Source: Punica granatum (taxonomy: Eukaryota > Streptophyta > Magnoliopsida > Myrtales > Lythraceae). Taken from it: a DNA stretch of 64,000 nt. The notes under the pieces are model-generated. The model was not told the origin of the DNA and searched no databases. It saw nothing but the letters and a program-made list of their open reading frames with translations. The position numbers were made by a program, and so were the translations under genes. This document shows, piece after piece, positions 36,355 through 48,345 of the stretch (position 1 is the first letter of the stretch; each line of letters begins with the position of its first letter). The DNA lies in assembly GCF_007655135.1 (NCBI RefSeq), contig NC_045129.1:30381122-30445121 (forward strand). The letters are read 5' to 3'.

Positions 36355-36361
36355 CTTATAT
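36355..36361 (-). promoter_or_regulatory. Putative TATA box of PIP2
   Basis: ATATAAG on the minus strand lies about 120 bases upstream of the PIP2 ATG, a normal distance for a plant promoter. Supported by motif and spacing only. Confidence 0.45.
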
Positions 36362-36399
36362 GATGATGATGAAAAGAGGAAATGAGGACATGAGATTAA

Positions 36400-37021
36400 A
36401 TAATTGTGGGGATTAAGTCCGGTTAAATGACATTATTATCAACATAATGTCATTCTTAGCTTTTCTTTGCCGCCCAGACCGTTTGATTTTGATCGTTCTC
36501 AGCTATCAAGGGCCCCACCCTGTTCTTCAACGGTTCTCGTGGCTTCACTTGATGGCCCACAGGGAAGTGTGTATGTGATTAGTGGTTGGTGATCAAACGG
36601 CTACAAATCAACGTCTCTTATCATGAATGGAAAAGGGGGAAAAAAACATAAAAAGGAATAGAAGGAGAAAAGGTGGGTCTAATCACAGTCCTTGGGTTCG
36701 AATGTCCTCTCTTTTCCCAGGGGATGCCATTTCCAATATGTTAGTATGTATGATTATGTGAAGGGCACTCAAATTCTTTGATAAGTAATAATTGTTTTTG
36801 AATCGTTAGTCAGGAGCTTTTGATGAATTTCAGATGTAAATGAAGATATATATATATATATATATATAATCGAATCATAAGGTGTGATACAGTCAAAAAA
36901 TTGTACTATAACTAAATGGAATTTATCTTTAATATTAGCTTTTGAAAACTATTAAAAGTACTTTGTGGCTATGACAACTTGATGTCGAATTTGGAATTTA
37001 TCCTAGACTAATAAGCTAAGA
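36400..37021. other. PIP2 upstream region
   Basis: Probable promoter DNA of PIP2 and intergenic sequence, with a TA microsatellite at about 36847-36867. No gene is seen. Confidence 0.5.
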
Positions 37022-37428
37022 CGTGGCTCCATTTGGTTTTAGAGTTGAAATTTTACTCTACTCCACTCCAGTCTAATGGTACAAAAGTAGATATTATTAT
37101 ATAATATATAAATTTATTATTAAAAAATTAGTTGTTAATAATAGTTAAGAAAAATAGATATGAAAATTTATTATCAAATGGGAGAAAAAGAAAAAGAAAA
37201 TATGTATATATATATATAAAAGTAGATACGAAAATTTATTATTGAAAAAATTGATTGTAACAATAGTTAAGAAAAAATATATGCGAGAATACCACCGAAA
37301 AAAGTTAAGCGTGAGAATTTATTATTAAATGAGAGAAAAAGATTAAAAAAAAGTATGTTGTTGAATTAATGAAAAAATTGAGTGGAGTGGAGTGAAGTAG
37401 GATTCCAACTCTAGAATCAAACCGCACT
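37022..37428. mobile_element. MITE with GGTTT-type inverted ends
   Basis: The left end (GTGGCTCCATTTGGTTTTAG, then AGTTG and CTCTACTCCACTCC) and the right end (GGAGTGGAGTGAAGTAGGAT, then TCTAGAATCAAACCGCAC) are long imperfect inverted repeats around an AT-rich inside. A clear target duplication was not found. Confidence 0.7.
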
Positions 37429-38080
37429 TCTTATCTTAATGAAAAGGAAAAAAAAAAAAGTTTCAAAAATTCATTTCTACTATCTGGAAAAAAAATTAAA
37501 AATTCTATATAATGATGTAATACTTTTGATTATTTGTATGATGATGTAATCGATGAGAAGAGTCAATATAATTAGCTTTAGCCCTCTCTAGGGCGATTTG
37601 TTCGTGATAAGATGGTATACATACGAATTTCTTATTTTATGTATCTTATCTTATATGACCTGATATGAAAATTTAAAGCTTTCTTTCCAAGCGAAAATAA
37701 AAAAATAAAATAAAATAAAGTAAAGCCTGCTGAAGCTGGACGTGATAATATAAAATAAACTTTTAATGTTGGCAAATCCATACGGATATTGTAAATACTA
37801 ATATACTACCATAATCAGTATTTTTGTAAAAGTAAATTAGCAATCTCATGGATGAGATTGCATCAACCGAATATGCTTGGGGACTAAACTGATGTTTCAA
37901 GGGACCAAATTGATGTTATAAGGGATTCATTGATGCAGATTTCATACAAAAGACCCAATTGATGCCAATTGACTACATCAGAGACGAAATTGCTAGTTTA
38001 CTCATTTTTGTGGTATCAGAAGTGCAACTTGAAAATATAGTGCTACATATATCTTGAGCTCATGTGGCGATGCTAAGGTA
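37429..38080. other. Intergenic AT-rich DNA between two MITEs
   Basis: No gene is seen. Confidence 0.5.
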
Positions 38081-38437
38081 GTGTTTAGTTTTGTAATAAA
38101 ATCATACTTCGCTCCACTCTAATTCTTTCTTTAATTCAATAAATAATCATTATTATATTTTTATCTTTTTCTCTCATTTAATAATAAATTCTTTCATATA
38201 TTTTTTTAAATCATTATTATAATTAATTTTTTAATAATAAATTCTCCATATACTTTTACATAAATATATATACACATATTTTTTTATATTTTTTATTATT
38301 TAATAATAAATTCTCACACATATTTTTTTATAACTATTTTTACAACTAATATTTTAATCATTACAACTATTACCTATTTTGTCGTATATGGTAAAATGAA
38401 ATGAAGAAAAATTCTACTCCAAAACCAAACCAACCAC
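38081..38437. mobile_element. MITE related to the 37022 element
   Basis: The left end AGTGTTTAGTTTTGTAATAA and the right end TCTACTCCAAAACCAAACCA are imperfect inverted repeats. The inside has the same TTAATAATAAATTCTC-type motifs as the neighbouring element, in the opposite orientation. Boundaries are approximate. Confidence 0.6.
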
Positions 38438-38934
38438 TTTGTGCGGAAGGCTTGGTTTTGTTGCCTGAGGTTGCTTTCGTATGGCTCAATTCGACGACCA
38501 GCTGGTGCAATATTTACTTTCGAATTCACTACTTTTGGTGGGATACTCGCAACTTTTGCTGGTTTGTTTGTCTTTTCACGCATGCTTGTTCGAATCCTTC
38601 GACTTTGGACATTATATATGTTTGTTATCCCATCTAGATTCTCACATGTTGATAGAGTCCCTATGATATATAGGATTAGATATGTACGTGTTGTCTGTCA
38701 AAGTGCTGCTCGTTATTATAGTCTTACCGGTTGTCGGGACCAAACGGTCATCTTCACTTACCATGTTTGTATCATGTTCTGCGAGTTAAACCTAATGTAT
38801 ACGTAACTAACCTTTTTTTTTTTCTTTTGGGTTATAAATAATGATCACAAACGAAGGTATGTAAAATAAGAGACAAAGAAGATCTTATGCCAAAGTAAAT
38901 CGAGTTCGTGATTTTTTAGTTTTCAAATCGAGTT
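38438..38934. other. Intergenic DNA
   Basis: Overlapping short frames on the plus strand (up to 121 codons) show no family signature and are probably chance. Confidence 0.45.
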
Positions 38935-39150
38935 GAATATCGCTCAAATAAACCTTAGAATGTACACCTAGCTGTCTAGTATCCAAAAATATAATGGCGT
39001 CCGACCAGTTCAGATTCGAGTTGGATAGACCCAATGAAGGGGATAAAATTCTCTCAATCGTGCATTTTCTTCATTTAAAAGATTCAAACTAAAAATCTTA
39101 TTTTAAAAAAATACTGACCCGTATGAATTAACTCATGTTGCGATGCCAAG
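38935..39150 (-). mobile_element. SINE family II, minus orientation, diverged
   Basis: Shares the complement of the family body: AGTATCCAAAAATATAATGG, then a GTTCAGATTCGAGTTGGATA-like block, GGGGATAAAATTCTCTC and GTGCATTTTCTTCATTTAAA. More diverged than the 17105 copy. Confidence 0.5.
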
Positions 39151-39442
39151 CTTTTAACTTATAGAGGAAGTTCACTTGTTATGCACAAAAAAGAAAATTC
39201 GATTTTGGAATCTGGAAATGCTTGTTTTATTAGTAATTGTGACTGAAAAAGTGACATGAGAAATCTATATTTTAAGTGGTTAATTAAAATATTTTTGCAT
39301 GGAATTTTTTTTTCTCAAGGGACCTTTGCCCCTCCACAAACTTTTACAAAATTAATTAATTCTTATTAATTTATTGGATAATTCCTCCTTTTCTTCTAGT
39401 AATTATAATCATGAAGGAGGTGAGCATTCCACCTAATGGCGC

Positions 39443-41667
39443 GTGTTAGGAATCGGAGGGTTGTCATTGATGTGCCCTTGAAATGATTATGTGATTACTA
39501 TTTAAAATCCAATAAGAAATGTTATCCACAAAAAAGAGGGAAAAAGACAAACTTATTAATTTCAATTAAAGTTAATGATGCAATTATATCATCTGGCAAT
39601 AGTTTTAATTTAATTGAAATGGGTAATGATAATCTCTTGCCAGACAAACTTATCTGGACGCATACCCGAATTCCCCGGTCTCTCTTGTAAACAATAAAGG
39701 CATTATGATTTTAATTTAGCATATACAAATGTGGAATCATCCAACTATTCCAATATTCCGAATTATATTTCCTAAAACTATTTATTATTACTCATTAAAT
39801 AGTATTCAAAATTTTTTATTAAAAATTCAGGAAAAAAAGGCCATGTACTGACTTATAAATTATGTATCAATTATTAATTTTTCTTATTTTTATCTACGAA
39901 TATCTTTTAGCTGAATTTATTAGAAATTATGTATTAATGGTCGTTTAGCTTCCAAATTTTTCTTGAAATCTAGAAAAAAAATATGATGCTATGTTCTGAT
40001 CGATGAGATGTACTAATTTGAACATTTTGTATTATAAAGACACAGAAAGTTCAAATATGTCTTGGTCACTGATCAAGAAAATTCACAAACAAAATTTATA
40101 CAGCAAAGTCGACAACTAAGAGAAATTTTTAAAAAAATAATAATTTGCATGATTATTGCTTGGAATTTACTTCCACCGCCCCTCTTTTATTTACAGTATT
40201 AATATATATTAATCAGATGTTAGGCCAAAGCTTTTAAGTCCATTGCATAAGACAAGCATTTTGTTGTCTCGTTTTATTGAATTTTTTGTTTTCGAAATGA
40301 ATTTTTAAAGATAATGGCTGGAAGAAGGCCACGTGTCATTTTCGAGTGCATTTCCACCGGTTTATTTATCGTTTAATTATGTCAAATATTTTCCCTTTTC
40401 GGGGGAGTCATATTCTTCTTCTTCATCTAATGATTGACTACCGGTTGGGCGGTGGGCTTAATTCAATGGTTGTTTGTTCAATTTTGTTATTTGTAGAATC
40501 AGTGAGCTCATTGACGGTAACTGGTGCGTTGATCCTCCTGTTCTCTTAAAATCTTTGCTAAACCATGAAAGAGAAATGACAACAGCCTAACGAGTGTTAT
40601 ATTTAATACTCATAATTTCTGAGATGACATATAATATAACATAAACATATAAATGCAATACAAAATTAACTAAGTGGATTTGAATGAATATAAGATAGGG
40701 AGGATCACCAAAATGGTCTTATAAATTTGTCTTTTTTTTTTACATCGTGTTCTATAAATTTCATTTTGATTTTTTCAGTCTAAAAGATTTGCTCTGTTAG
40801 ATAATTATAATCTTAATCTTGATTGACCGTTACTGACTGCTGACATGGGTAGTAACGGAGTTAAATCATTTTCCACCTATATGTAATTTGTCTACATGGA
40901 ATATAAGATACGATGTGGCGTCATTTCTCTGACATTAATGACGTGGCCACTTAATCTGAAATATTTTAATTTCCTTAAATACCTCAAAATCCCCAAAATC
41001 TCCTGAAACACCGAAGAACAGAAGAAACTGAGTATACCAAGTTCTCAAACCCCCAACTAGCATCCCAAATTCCCCCTCTAATCTCTTGTTCTCTCCGAGC
41101 AGCAAATCACGTTATGAAACCGTCACTCGTCGAGCAGCAGGTCGGTAGTCTTGGAGTGGAATGCATCAAAGGAAGGACGCCGCGGCGCTGGCAGCAAATG
41201 AGGGATCTTTGATTTTCTCCGGCAATAATATCGACCTCTGCAGCAATGGGTTGCAGTTGCGCAGAAGATTTCAAGCACACCAAAAAACCCGAGAAGGAGA
41301 TTTATTGGATGTCAGATGTATCTCTCGAATGGACATTGTGGCTATTTAGGTCGATTGATTCACCAACGGAAGCTTCCCAACACGAACCGCGAGCAAAGCA
41401 CAGTGGAGAAGAACTTTGCTCCTCATCTCATTTAGAAAAAAATGTCCCTAAAATTGAAGATTAAGGATTTGAAGAAGGAGTTGCGAGAAAAGAAAAGGCA
41501 GTGTCCGAGAATTTTCTTGATTACATCTTGCATCTGTGACGGGGTGACATTCTTGTTTAGTGTGTGGCAGCATTGGAACACATGTGCCAAAGATTGAAGT
41601 GTATGGGTGGGATGTAAAATGTTTGGTGTATGTATAGGACTCTTGCTTGGTCTATGGCATGGTACAT
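39443..41667 (+). repeat. Tandem duplication, copy A (2225 bp)
   Basis: Starts GTGTTAGGAATCGGAGGGTT and ends just before the same sequence at 41668. The two copies stay colinear over their full length with modest divergence. Copy A lacks the two transposon insertions present in copy B. Confidence 0.95.
41442..41597 (+). CDS. Small coiled-coil and membrane-helix peptide, 51 aa (copy A)
   Basis: Encodes MSLKLKIKDLKKELREKKRQ, a charged helix, followed by a hydrophobic helix (IFLITSCICDGVTFLFSVW) and a short tail. The frame has the same length in copy B. The layout resembles the C-terminal end of plant GRF zinc-finger proteins that accompany Mutator-like elements, which carry a coiled coil then a membrane helix. 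No GRF finger was found upstream, so this may be a remnant exon rather than a separate gene. Confidence 0.35.
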   Translation: MSLKLKIKDLKKELREKKRQCPRIFLITSCICDGVTFLFSVWQHWNTCAKD

Positions 41668-42367
41668 GTGTTAGGAATCGGAGGGTTGTCGTTGATGTGC
41701 CCTTGAAATGATTATGTGATTACTATTTAAAATCCAATAAGAAAATGTTATCCACAAAAAAGAGGGAAAAAGACAAACTTATTAATTTTAATTAAAGTTA
41801 ATGATGCAATTATATTATCTGGAAATAGTGTTAATTTAATTGAAGTGGGTAATGATAATCTCTTGCCAGACAAACTTATCTGGACGCATAGCCGAATTCC
41901 CCAATCTCTCTTGTTAACAATAAAGGCATTATGATTTTAATTTAGTTTATACAAATGTGGAATCATCCAACTATTCCACTATTCCGAACTATATTTCCTA
42001 AACTATTTATTATCACTCATTAAATAGTATTTCAAAATTTTTATTAGAAATTCAGGAAAAAAAAGGCCATGTACTGACTTATAAATTATGTATCAATTAT
42101 TAATTTGTCTTATTTTTATCTTCGAATATCTTTTAGCTGAATTTATTAGAAATGATGTATTAATGGTCGTTTAGCTTCCAAATTATTCTTGAAATTTAGA
42201 AAAAAAATACGATGCTATGTTCCGATCGATGAGAGATACTAATTTGAGCATTTCGTATTATAAAGACACAGAAAATCCAAACATGTCTTAGTCACTGATC
42301 AAGAAAATCCACAAACAAAATCTATACAGCAAAGTCGATAACTAAGATATTTTTTTTAAAAAAAATA

Positions 42368-42795
42368 AGGTCAATTGCATTGGTGGTCCAAAAAGTTTTA
42401 CAAATATTTCAATATGGTACAAAAAGTTTTTTTTTGCTACTTGATGGTTCAAAATGTTTCAAAATTGTTTCAGTATAGTACAAACCGTCATCTCGCCATT
42501 GACGCCGTCAAGCCGTCCTTTACAAAATCTGTAAATTTTGCACCATCATGTAACTTACGTAAAACATTTTGTACTATTAAGTTATAACTTCAAAACATTT
42601 TACACCATCGTGTAACATCCCATAAAAACCGGTTTTGTATCATCAGCGTCGGCTTGACGGCGTCAATGGCGAGATGCGGGTTTGTATTATACTGAAACAA
42701 CTTTGAAATATTTTGTACCATCAAGTAGCAAAAAAAACTTTTTGTACTATATTAAAATATTTATAAAACTTTTTGGACTACCAGTGTAATTTATC
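42368..42795. mobile_element. Mutator-like MITE with 9-bp target duplication
   Basis: The 428-bp element has long inverted ends of roughly 150 bp (left GTCAATTGCATTGGTGGTCC, right GGACTACCAGTGTAATTTAT). It is flanked by AAAAAAATA at 42359-42367 and 42796-42804. In copy A of the tandem duplication the equivalent site near 40127-40140 is empty. Long terminal repeats plus a 9-bp duplication point to the Mutator superfamily. The element shares its ends with the one at 55507-56191. Confidence 0.92.
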
Positions 42796-44110
42796 AAAAA
42801 AATAATAATTTGCACGATTATTGCTTGGAATGGACTTCCACCGCCCGTCTTTTATTTACAGTATTAATATATATTAATCAAATGTTAAGCCAAAGTTTTT
42901 AAGTCCATTGAATAAGACAAGCATTTTGTTGTCTCGTTTTATTGAATTTTTATTTTCGAAATGAATTTTTAAAGATAATGGCTGGAAGAAGGCCACGTGT
43001 CATTTTCGAGTGCATTTCCACTGTTTATTTATCGTTTAATTATGTCAAATATTTTCCCTTTTCGGGGGAGTCATATTCTTGTTCTTCATCTAATGATTGA
43101 CTGCCCGTTGGGCGGTGGGCTTAATTTAATGGTTGTTTGTTCAATTTTGTTATTTGTAGAACCAGCGAGCTCATTGACGGTAACTGGGGCGTTGATCCTC
43201 CTGTTCTCTTAAAATCTTTGCTAAACCATGAAAGAGAAATGACAACAGCCTAACTAGTGTTATATTTAATACTCATAACTTAATTTCTGACACAATATAA
43301 TAATATAAACATATAAATACAATACAAAGTTAATTAAGTGGATTTGAATAGATTTAATGGTGTTTCATAGGGAGAATCATCAAAATTGTCCTATAAATTT
43401 ACCTTTTTTTGACGTTGAGTCCTATAAGTTTCATTTTGATTTTAACAGTCCTAAAGGTTTGCTCTATCAGATAATTGTAGTCTTAATCATGACTGACCGT
43501 TACCGACCGCTGACATGAATAATAACGGAGTTAAATCATTTTCCACCTTTATCTAATTTGTCTACATGGAATATAAGAAACGGCGTGCTGACATTGGTGA
43601 TGTGGTCACTTAAACTAAAATATTTTAATTTCATTAAATACCTCAAAATCCCCAAAATCTCCTAAAACACCGAAGAACGACAGAAACATATAATAATATC
43701 TGAAATTCTCAACCCCCCTTCTAGCATCCCAAATTCATCCTCTAATCTCTTGTTCTCTCCGAGCAGTAAATCACGTTATGAAGACCGTCACTCGTCGAGC
43801 AGTAGATCAGTAATCTTGGAGCGGAATGCATCTAAGGAAGGACAGGGCGACACTGGCAGCAAATGAGGGGTCTTTGATTTTCTCTGGCAATAATACCGAT
43901 CTCTGCAGCAATGGGTTGCAGTTGTGCAGAAGATTTCAAGCACACCAAAAAAACCGAGAAGGAGATTTACTGGATGTCAGAGGTATCTCCTGAATGGAGG
44001 TTGTAGCTACTTTAGGTCGATTGATTCACCAATAGAAGCTTCCTAACACAAACTGTGAACAGAGCACAGTGGAGAAGAATTTTGCTCCTCATCTCCTTTA
44101 GGAAAAAAAA

Positions 44111-44266
44111 ATGTCCCTAAAATTGAAGATTAAGGATTTGAAGAAGGAGTTGCAAGAAAAGAAAAAGCAGTGTCTTAGAATTTTCTTGATTACATCTTGC
44201 ATCTATGGAGGGGTGATATTCTTGTTTAGTGTGTGGATTCATTGTAACATCTGTGCCATAAATTGA
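44111..44266 (+). CDS. Small coiled-coil and membrane-helix peptide, 51 aa (copy B)
   Basis: The same frame as 41442-41597 in the second duplicate (MSLKLKIKDLKKELQEKKKQ, then a hydrophobic helix and a short tail). It has no stop, and about eleven residues differ from copy A. Many substitutions change the protein, which argues against strong constraint. Confidence 0.35.
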   Translation: MSLKLKIKDLKKELQEKKKQCLRIFLITSCIYGGVIFLFSVWIHCNICAIN

Positions 44267-44300
44267 ATTGTATTGCTGGGTTGTAAAATGTTTGTAACAA

Positions 44301-44565
44301 TGCGTTTGTTTTCGGAGTTAAAGTCACGAATTTGTGATTGTGATTGTGATTGTAGAAGAAGACAAAAATATATGGGGCCCACCAGTTTGACTTTTGAAAT
44401 ATAAAATGAATGGAATGTAGAGATAATTAATTATAATGGGATTGTATTTTAATAATATATGGGGCCCACCAATTTGACTTTTGAAATGTGTGTTTTGTTG
44501 TGTAGTGTTTTGAGTTAAAGTTAAAGTTAAAATCTTAAATCACGACTTTGAAAACAAACGGAGCA
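44301..44565. mobile_element. MITE inserted in copy B
   Basis: Left end TGCGTTTGTTTTCGGAGTTA and right end GACTTTGAAAACAAACGGAG are inverted repeats around an AT-rich middle holding two copies of TATGGGGCCCACCA. It is absent from copy A, where AAAATGTTTG runs straight into GTGTATG. The target duplication is probably 2-3 bp (TAA/TAG-like) but is not clean. Confidence 0.75.
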
Positions 44566-44604
44566 TAGTGTATGGACAGGACTCTTGCTTGATATATGGC
44601 TTGG

Positions 44605-45021
44605 GATAATTTCATGTCAAAAGTCATGTGGATAATTCAATTGTTATTTAGCGAAATCAATCAAGAAAAATTCTTGACTCTTGTGCACTATTACTTCCAT
44701 TATTCTACCAAGGAAAGCATCATATATTTAACTTGCAATCCGATAGTTCATACATCATACACAAACTGTTGTCTTGCTATTTGGACATGTACCATCGAAT
44801 ATGCGCTTAAAAGATATAGTTTAAACATGTACCATAAAATACAAAATACTAAGATAAAATCGGTGGACTAAAAATTAACAGTTCTCACTTGTCTCATAAG
44901 TTAACCAATCAAACAAAATCTATGCACAAAAAATATGTATACAGCAAGGAGAGAAGCTTCGAAAATAAAACCGTAAACGTTCCAAAAAGTTTTCCAACAA
45001 AAAACCGCAGGGGACACAGTC
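44605..45021. other. Intergenic DNA
   Basis: AT-rich, no gene recognised. Confidence 0.5.
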
Positions 45022-45029
45022 ATACACCC

Positions 45030-45606
45030 TAGGGGTGTGCATGGGTACTGAATATATCCGAAACCGGTCGGAACCTACCCGTTATGGTAGCGTCCGGATA
45101 GCTCATATTGAAAATAGAGTAGGTTTCAGGTATTAAAATCAGGAATCGGTGAAAATCGATTCCGGTTCATGCCTACAAGGTACCCAGAACCAGTTATTTA
45201 TTTATTTTTTTTAAAAGAAAGAGTAAAGTTACTGTCTCCTCTAATGAATCAAAACAAAGACACTTTATTGTGTGATATCGTATTATGGATGTTTAACTTT
45301 ATCGATGGATTGATGAGACGTATTATTTTTTTTGTTGTCGTGGATTAATCTAAATTTTATTGATATCCTATTTGACGTGATTACTGATTATGTATGTGAC
45401 ATTTTCGGTTTTATTTAGCGAGAGAAAAAAATTTATAGGTTCCAACAGGGTACCCGAAACCTGTGGTATATTACAGATTCCGAGTAAGTTCCGGTTTCAT
45501 GATTCGACACGGTAGGGTCCGGTTTTAAAATCTTGGAACCTATCCCTTACATGATAGGGTCCGAGTATCGTGAAAAATGCAGGGTACCCGGAACCGATCA
45601 CCCCTA
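45030..45606. mobile_element. hAT-type MITE with TAGGGGTG ends
   Basis: The 577-bp element begins TAGGGGTGTGCATGGGTACT and ends TACCCGGAACCGATCACCCC followed by TA. Several GGTTCCGG/GGTACCC blocks near both ends are inverted. The flanks ATACACCC and ATAGACAC match at 6 of 8 positions, a plausible decayed 8-bp duplication. TAGGGGTG termini are typical of one plant hAT lineage. Confidence 0.75.
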
Positions 45607-45689
45607 ATAGACACAATGCGGCCATTCATCTGTTCCTCTTTAAAAGATTTAGGAGGCGAAAAGGGCACTAAAGCTAGAATTATTTTTCA

Positions 45690-45893
45690 CTGTACTTCGC
45701 TCCACTTTACTATTTCTTCAATTCAACAACACAATTATTACTTTTTCTCCCTTTTTTTTAAATTTTTTTAATCGCATTTAGTTTAATTTTTTTATACTAA
45801 ATTCTCTCAACTATTTATTACTTTTTCAAAATTCAACAACACAATCATTAATTTTTTTATCTTCTTCCTCAACCCTTTATTATAGACCCACTT

Positions 45894-45945
<52 letters not shown>

Positions 45946-46032
45946 TTACCAACATACTTCTTTGTCTTTTACCTATTTCAATAGGAAAAGAATTGAATTT
46001 TGAAATTTAACTCTATTACCAAACGAATCTAA
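45690..46032. mobile_element. MITE-like remnant with an AT microsatellite
   Basis: Motifs such as TTCGCTCCACTTTACTATTT and CAATTCAACAACACAATTAT match the inside of the 37022, 38081 and 58557 elements. The right end (TAACTCTATTACCAAACGAA) is a MITE-type terminus. A pure TA run of over 40 bases lies at 45896-45940. Confidence 0.5.
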
Positions 46033-46394
46033 GAATTGTATATCAAATTATCACTAGATACCGTCAACAATCAAACCGCAGAAGGTGCACCCGTAGATAG
46101 CTTGCATGATCATAGGCATCTTATTCCGATTAAAGGCACCAACCTAGTTCCTTTCATTACCAGTGGATCCTGCAAAATTGTCCAGAGCCAACAAATCTCC
46201 ATCATAAATACTTTTTTCTAATACTCATAGTTCAATCTAGATGCTTAGTTGCTCGAGCTAGTGAGATAGCTCAGAATGCCACACCACTTGTATTTTTCCG
46301 ATTTAGCGCACAATACCACATCTCACTAATAGAGGAGCATGAAAACATGAGCTGTGGTTCCTGACCTTGAAACTCATGTCCAACAGCTTCTGTA

Positions 46395-46882
46395 TCAACT
46401 CTGTAGCATCCCTCGATCAACAGATGACTGAAAATATTCTCATCCTTTTTTCATGAGTGTAAATAAATGCATGTCAATTAGACCGAGATCTTTTGAAAAT
46501 TCATTCTAGAGACTTTAATCACCTGATTCGCAGTGTTTTTCAGTGACAGCCATCTCTTCAACTCTTTCTCCTGCATCCCAATTCAAAAGAAAGAAAAAGA
46601 ACGTGTGAGTTCTACTATTGATCTTGCAGCTGATTCAACCAATGCCATCCTCAGGTGAAACTGAAAAATAGAAAGCACTCTTACTCCAATTAATAGAGCC
46701 CTAGGAAGATAATGAGATGGAATCCGAACCTCCTCCGTTGGATAGTGCCTCTGGAGCTTGACTAGCTGCTCAAGCCTTTGTTGTATAGTCGATGATGCTT
46801 GCCCGGTAGCGCTGCTTCGTGACCTCACTGCTGGTCGCCAGCTCCAAGGCACCGCTGATGGAAGATCACCAGGCCATGGAGC
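46395..46882 (-). CDS. Unassigned gene fragment, three candidate 3' exons
   Basis: Three segments with AG/GT borders, all in phase 0, join without a stop: 46882-46730 (51 codons, from APWPGDLPSAVPWSWRPAV), 46570-46523 (EKELKRWLSLKNTANQ) and 46427-46395 (SSVDRGMLQS and TGA). The result reads as the C-terminus of a protein with an amphipathic helix (IQQRLEQLVKLQRHY). I do not recognise the family and see no convincing upstream exon, so this may be a truncated gene next to the LRR relic. Confidence 0.35.
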
Positions 46883-46991
46883 CTGATGGAAGAGGTGATG
46901 GGTATTAAATGTAAAAAATTTAGCACCTATGGACGTCCTCATGAGTACTCGTCATCATCTTTTGAACTGTCTGCATGGACATTGTGGATCA

Positions 46992-48345
46992 TTACGCGGC
47001 AAGTCTGGATGAATAAAGGAAGTATGACATACATGTCAAGTACAGAACATACCACAAGATAGAGACTTCTTGTGTTTCTATATCCACTGCCTCGTTCGTA
47101 AGTAAGTTCAGTTCAGAGTTGTTGAATTCAATCACCTCAATCCAAATCTTCAAAGCGCCACTTCCTGGACTACTGCCCATTTCGCCTGATGAACGTTGGA
47201 TGTTTACATCTTCGCAATCACAACCTTGTATATGAAGAGTTTCCAGGGATTCCAATTCGCTGATGTCGTCAATGCCTTTGAACTTTTGACAATTCCTTAT
47301 CTCAATTGTTTTTGGCCTTTTCAACTTCGAAAGGTTCTCTAATCTCTTCAAGCGATCACAATAACTAATATTTAACGTTTGCAAGCATTCCAATTCCCCC
47401 AAATCTCGGATCTCGACTAGCTCTGTGACGCTCGAAACTTCCAATTTTTTCAAGTTCTTCAAATGTGATAGAGCAGATACAGTCTTGAGAAAGAAACAAC
47501 AAGCTATATCCAGTTCACATAGACTTTCTGGCAGGCAAAACCCAGCAAGATTTCTCACCTTGCAATACCAGAAAGAGATGTAACTCAAGGAGTCCAACTC
47601 TGCAATTCCAAGGTTTCCAACAGTATCATCTTCCATAGAGCATGTGTGGAACTCTAACGTATCTTATAAGTCTTTGTAGTGAAGATGGCGAGACATGTAG
47701 TTCGGTCAAACTGGTGGGAAGCTTTGGCGGCAATCGGCAGACACTGGTGTCTCTTAACTTCAAGACCCTCAAGCAGGTGAGACCCTCGATTGTTGATGGA
47801 ATCTCTACGAGTGATCTACACAGCTCAGCGTCCAGCACTTCAAGCCTCTTCAGCATCCCAATGGAGGATGGCAACTCCTTAATCTTAATTCTTGTCATCT
47901 TGATCACTCTCAGCTTCTTTAGATTCCCAAAAGTATCAGGTAGTTCAGTAATTCGTGTCCCCAATAAATCCAACTCAGCCAGTGATCTCAGATTCCCCAA
48001 TGAAACTGGAAGCTTCTCCAGTCCTCCACATCTACCTAAATTGAGGACCTCAAGCTTCACTAGTCGTCCAATTCTCTGAGGTAGTTCAGTAATTCAAGTG
48101 CATGATAGATTCAACCTAACCAGCTTCTTTAGATTCCCAATAGTATCGGGTAGTTCAGTAATTCGTGTACCCGATAAATTCAACTCAACTAGTGATCTCA
48201 GATTCCCCAGTGAATCCGGAAGTTTCTCCAGTCCTCCATATCTACCTAAATTGAGGACCTCAAGCTTCACCCGTCGTCCAATTCTCTGATGTAATTCGAC
48301 AGTGTCTATATCTGAAAAAAAAGATCCAACTCAACAAATGATTTC
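46992..48345 (-). pseudogene. TNL-type leucine-rich-repeat relic (resistance-gene fragment)
   Basis: Two frames on the minus strand encode many LRRs of the TNL type: units such as LPDTFGNLKKLRVIKMTRIK and LEKLPVSLGNLRSLAELDLL, then C-terminal repeats (LQTLNISYCDRLKRLENLSK). No TIR or NB-ARC domain is present upstream, so only the recognition part survives. Within the repeats an in-frame TGA at 48094-48096 stands where the sister repeat at about 48160 has CGA (Arg in TRITELPD). A +1 frame change near 47630 separates the two long frames. The repeats at about 47930-48080 and 48110-48290 are near-identical, showing recent internal duplication. Transcription as a truncated product cannot be excluded. 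Confidence 0.88.

Larger units (their letters stand above)
41668..44604 (+). repeat. Tandem duplication, copy B (enlarged by two insertions)
   Basis: Matches copy A throughout, but is about 700 bp longer because of elements at 42368-42795 and 44301-44565. Confidence 0.95.

Noticed and set aside
36690..36712. tRNA gene suggested by a GGTTCGAAT motif
   Set aside because: No cloverleaf, A box or acceptor stem pairs around it.
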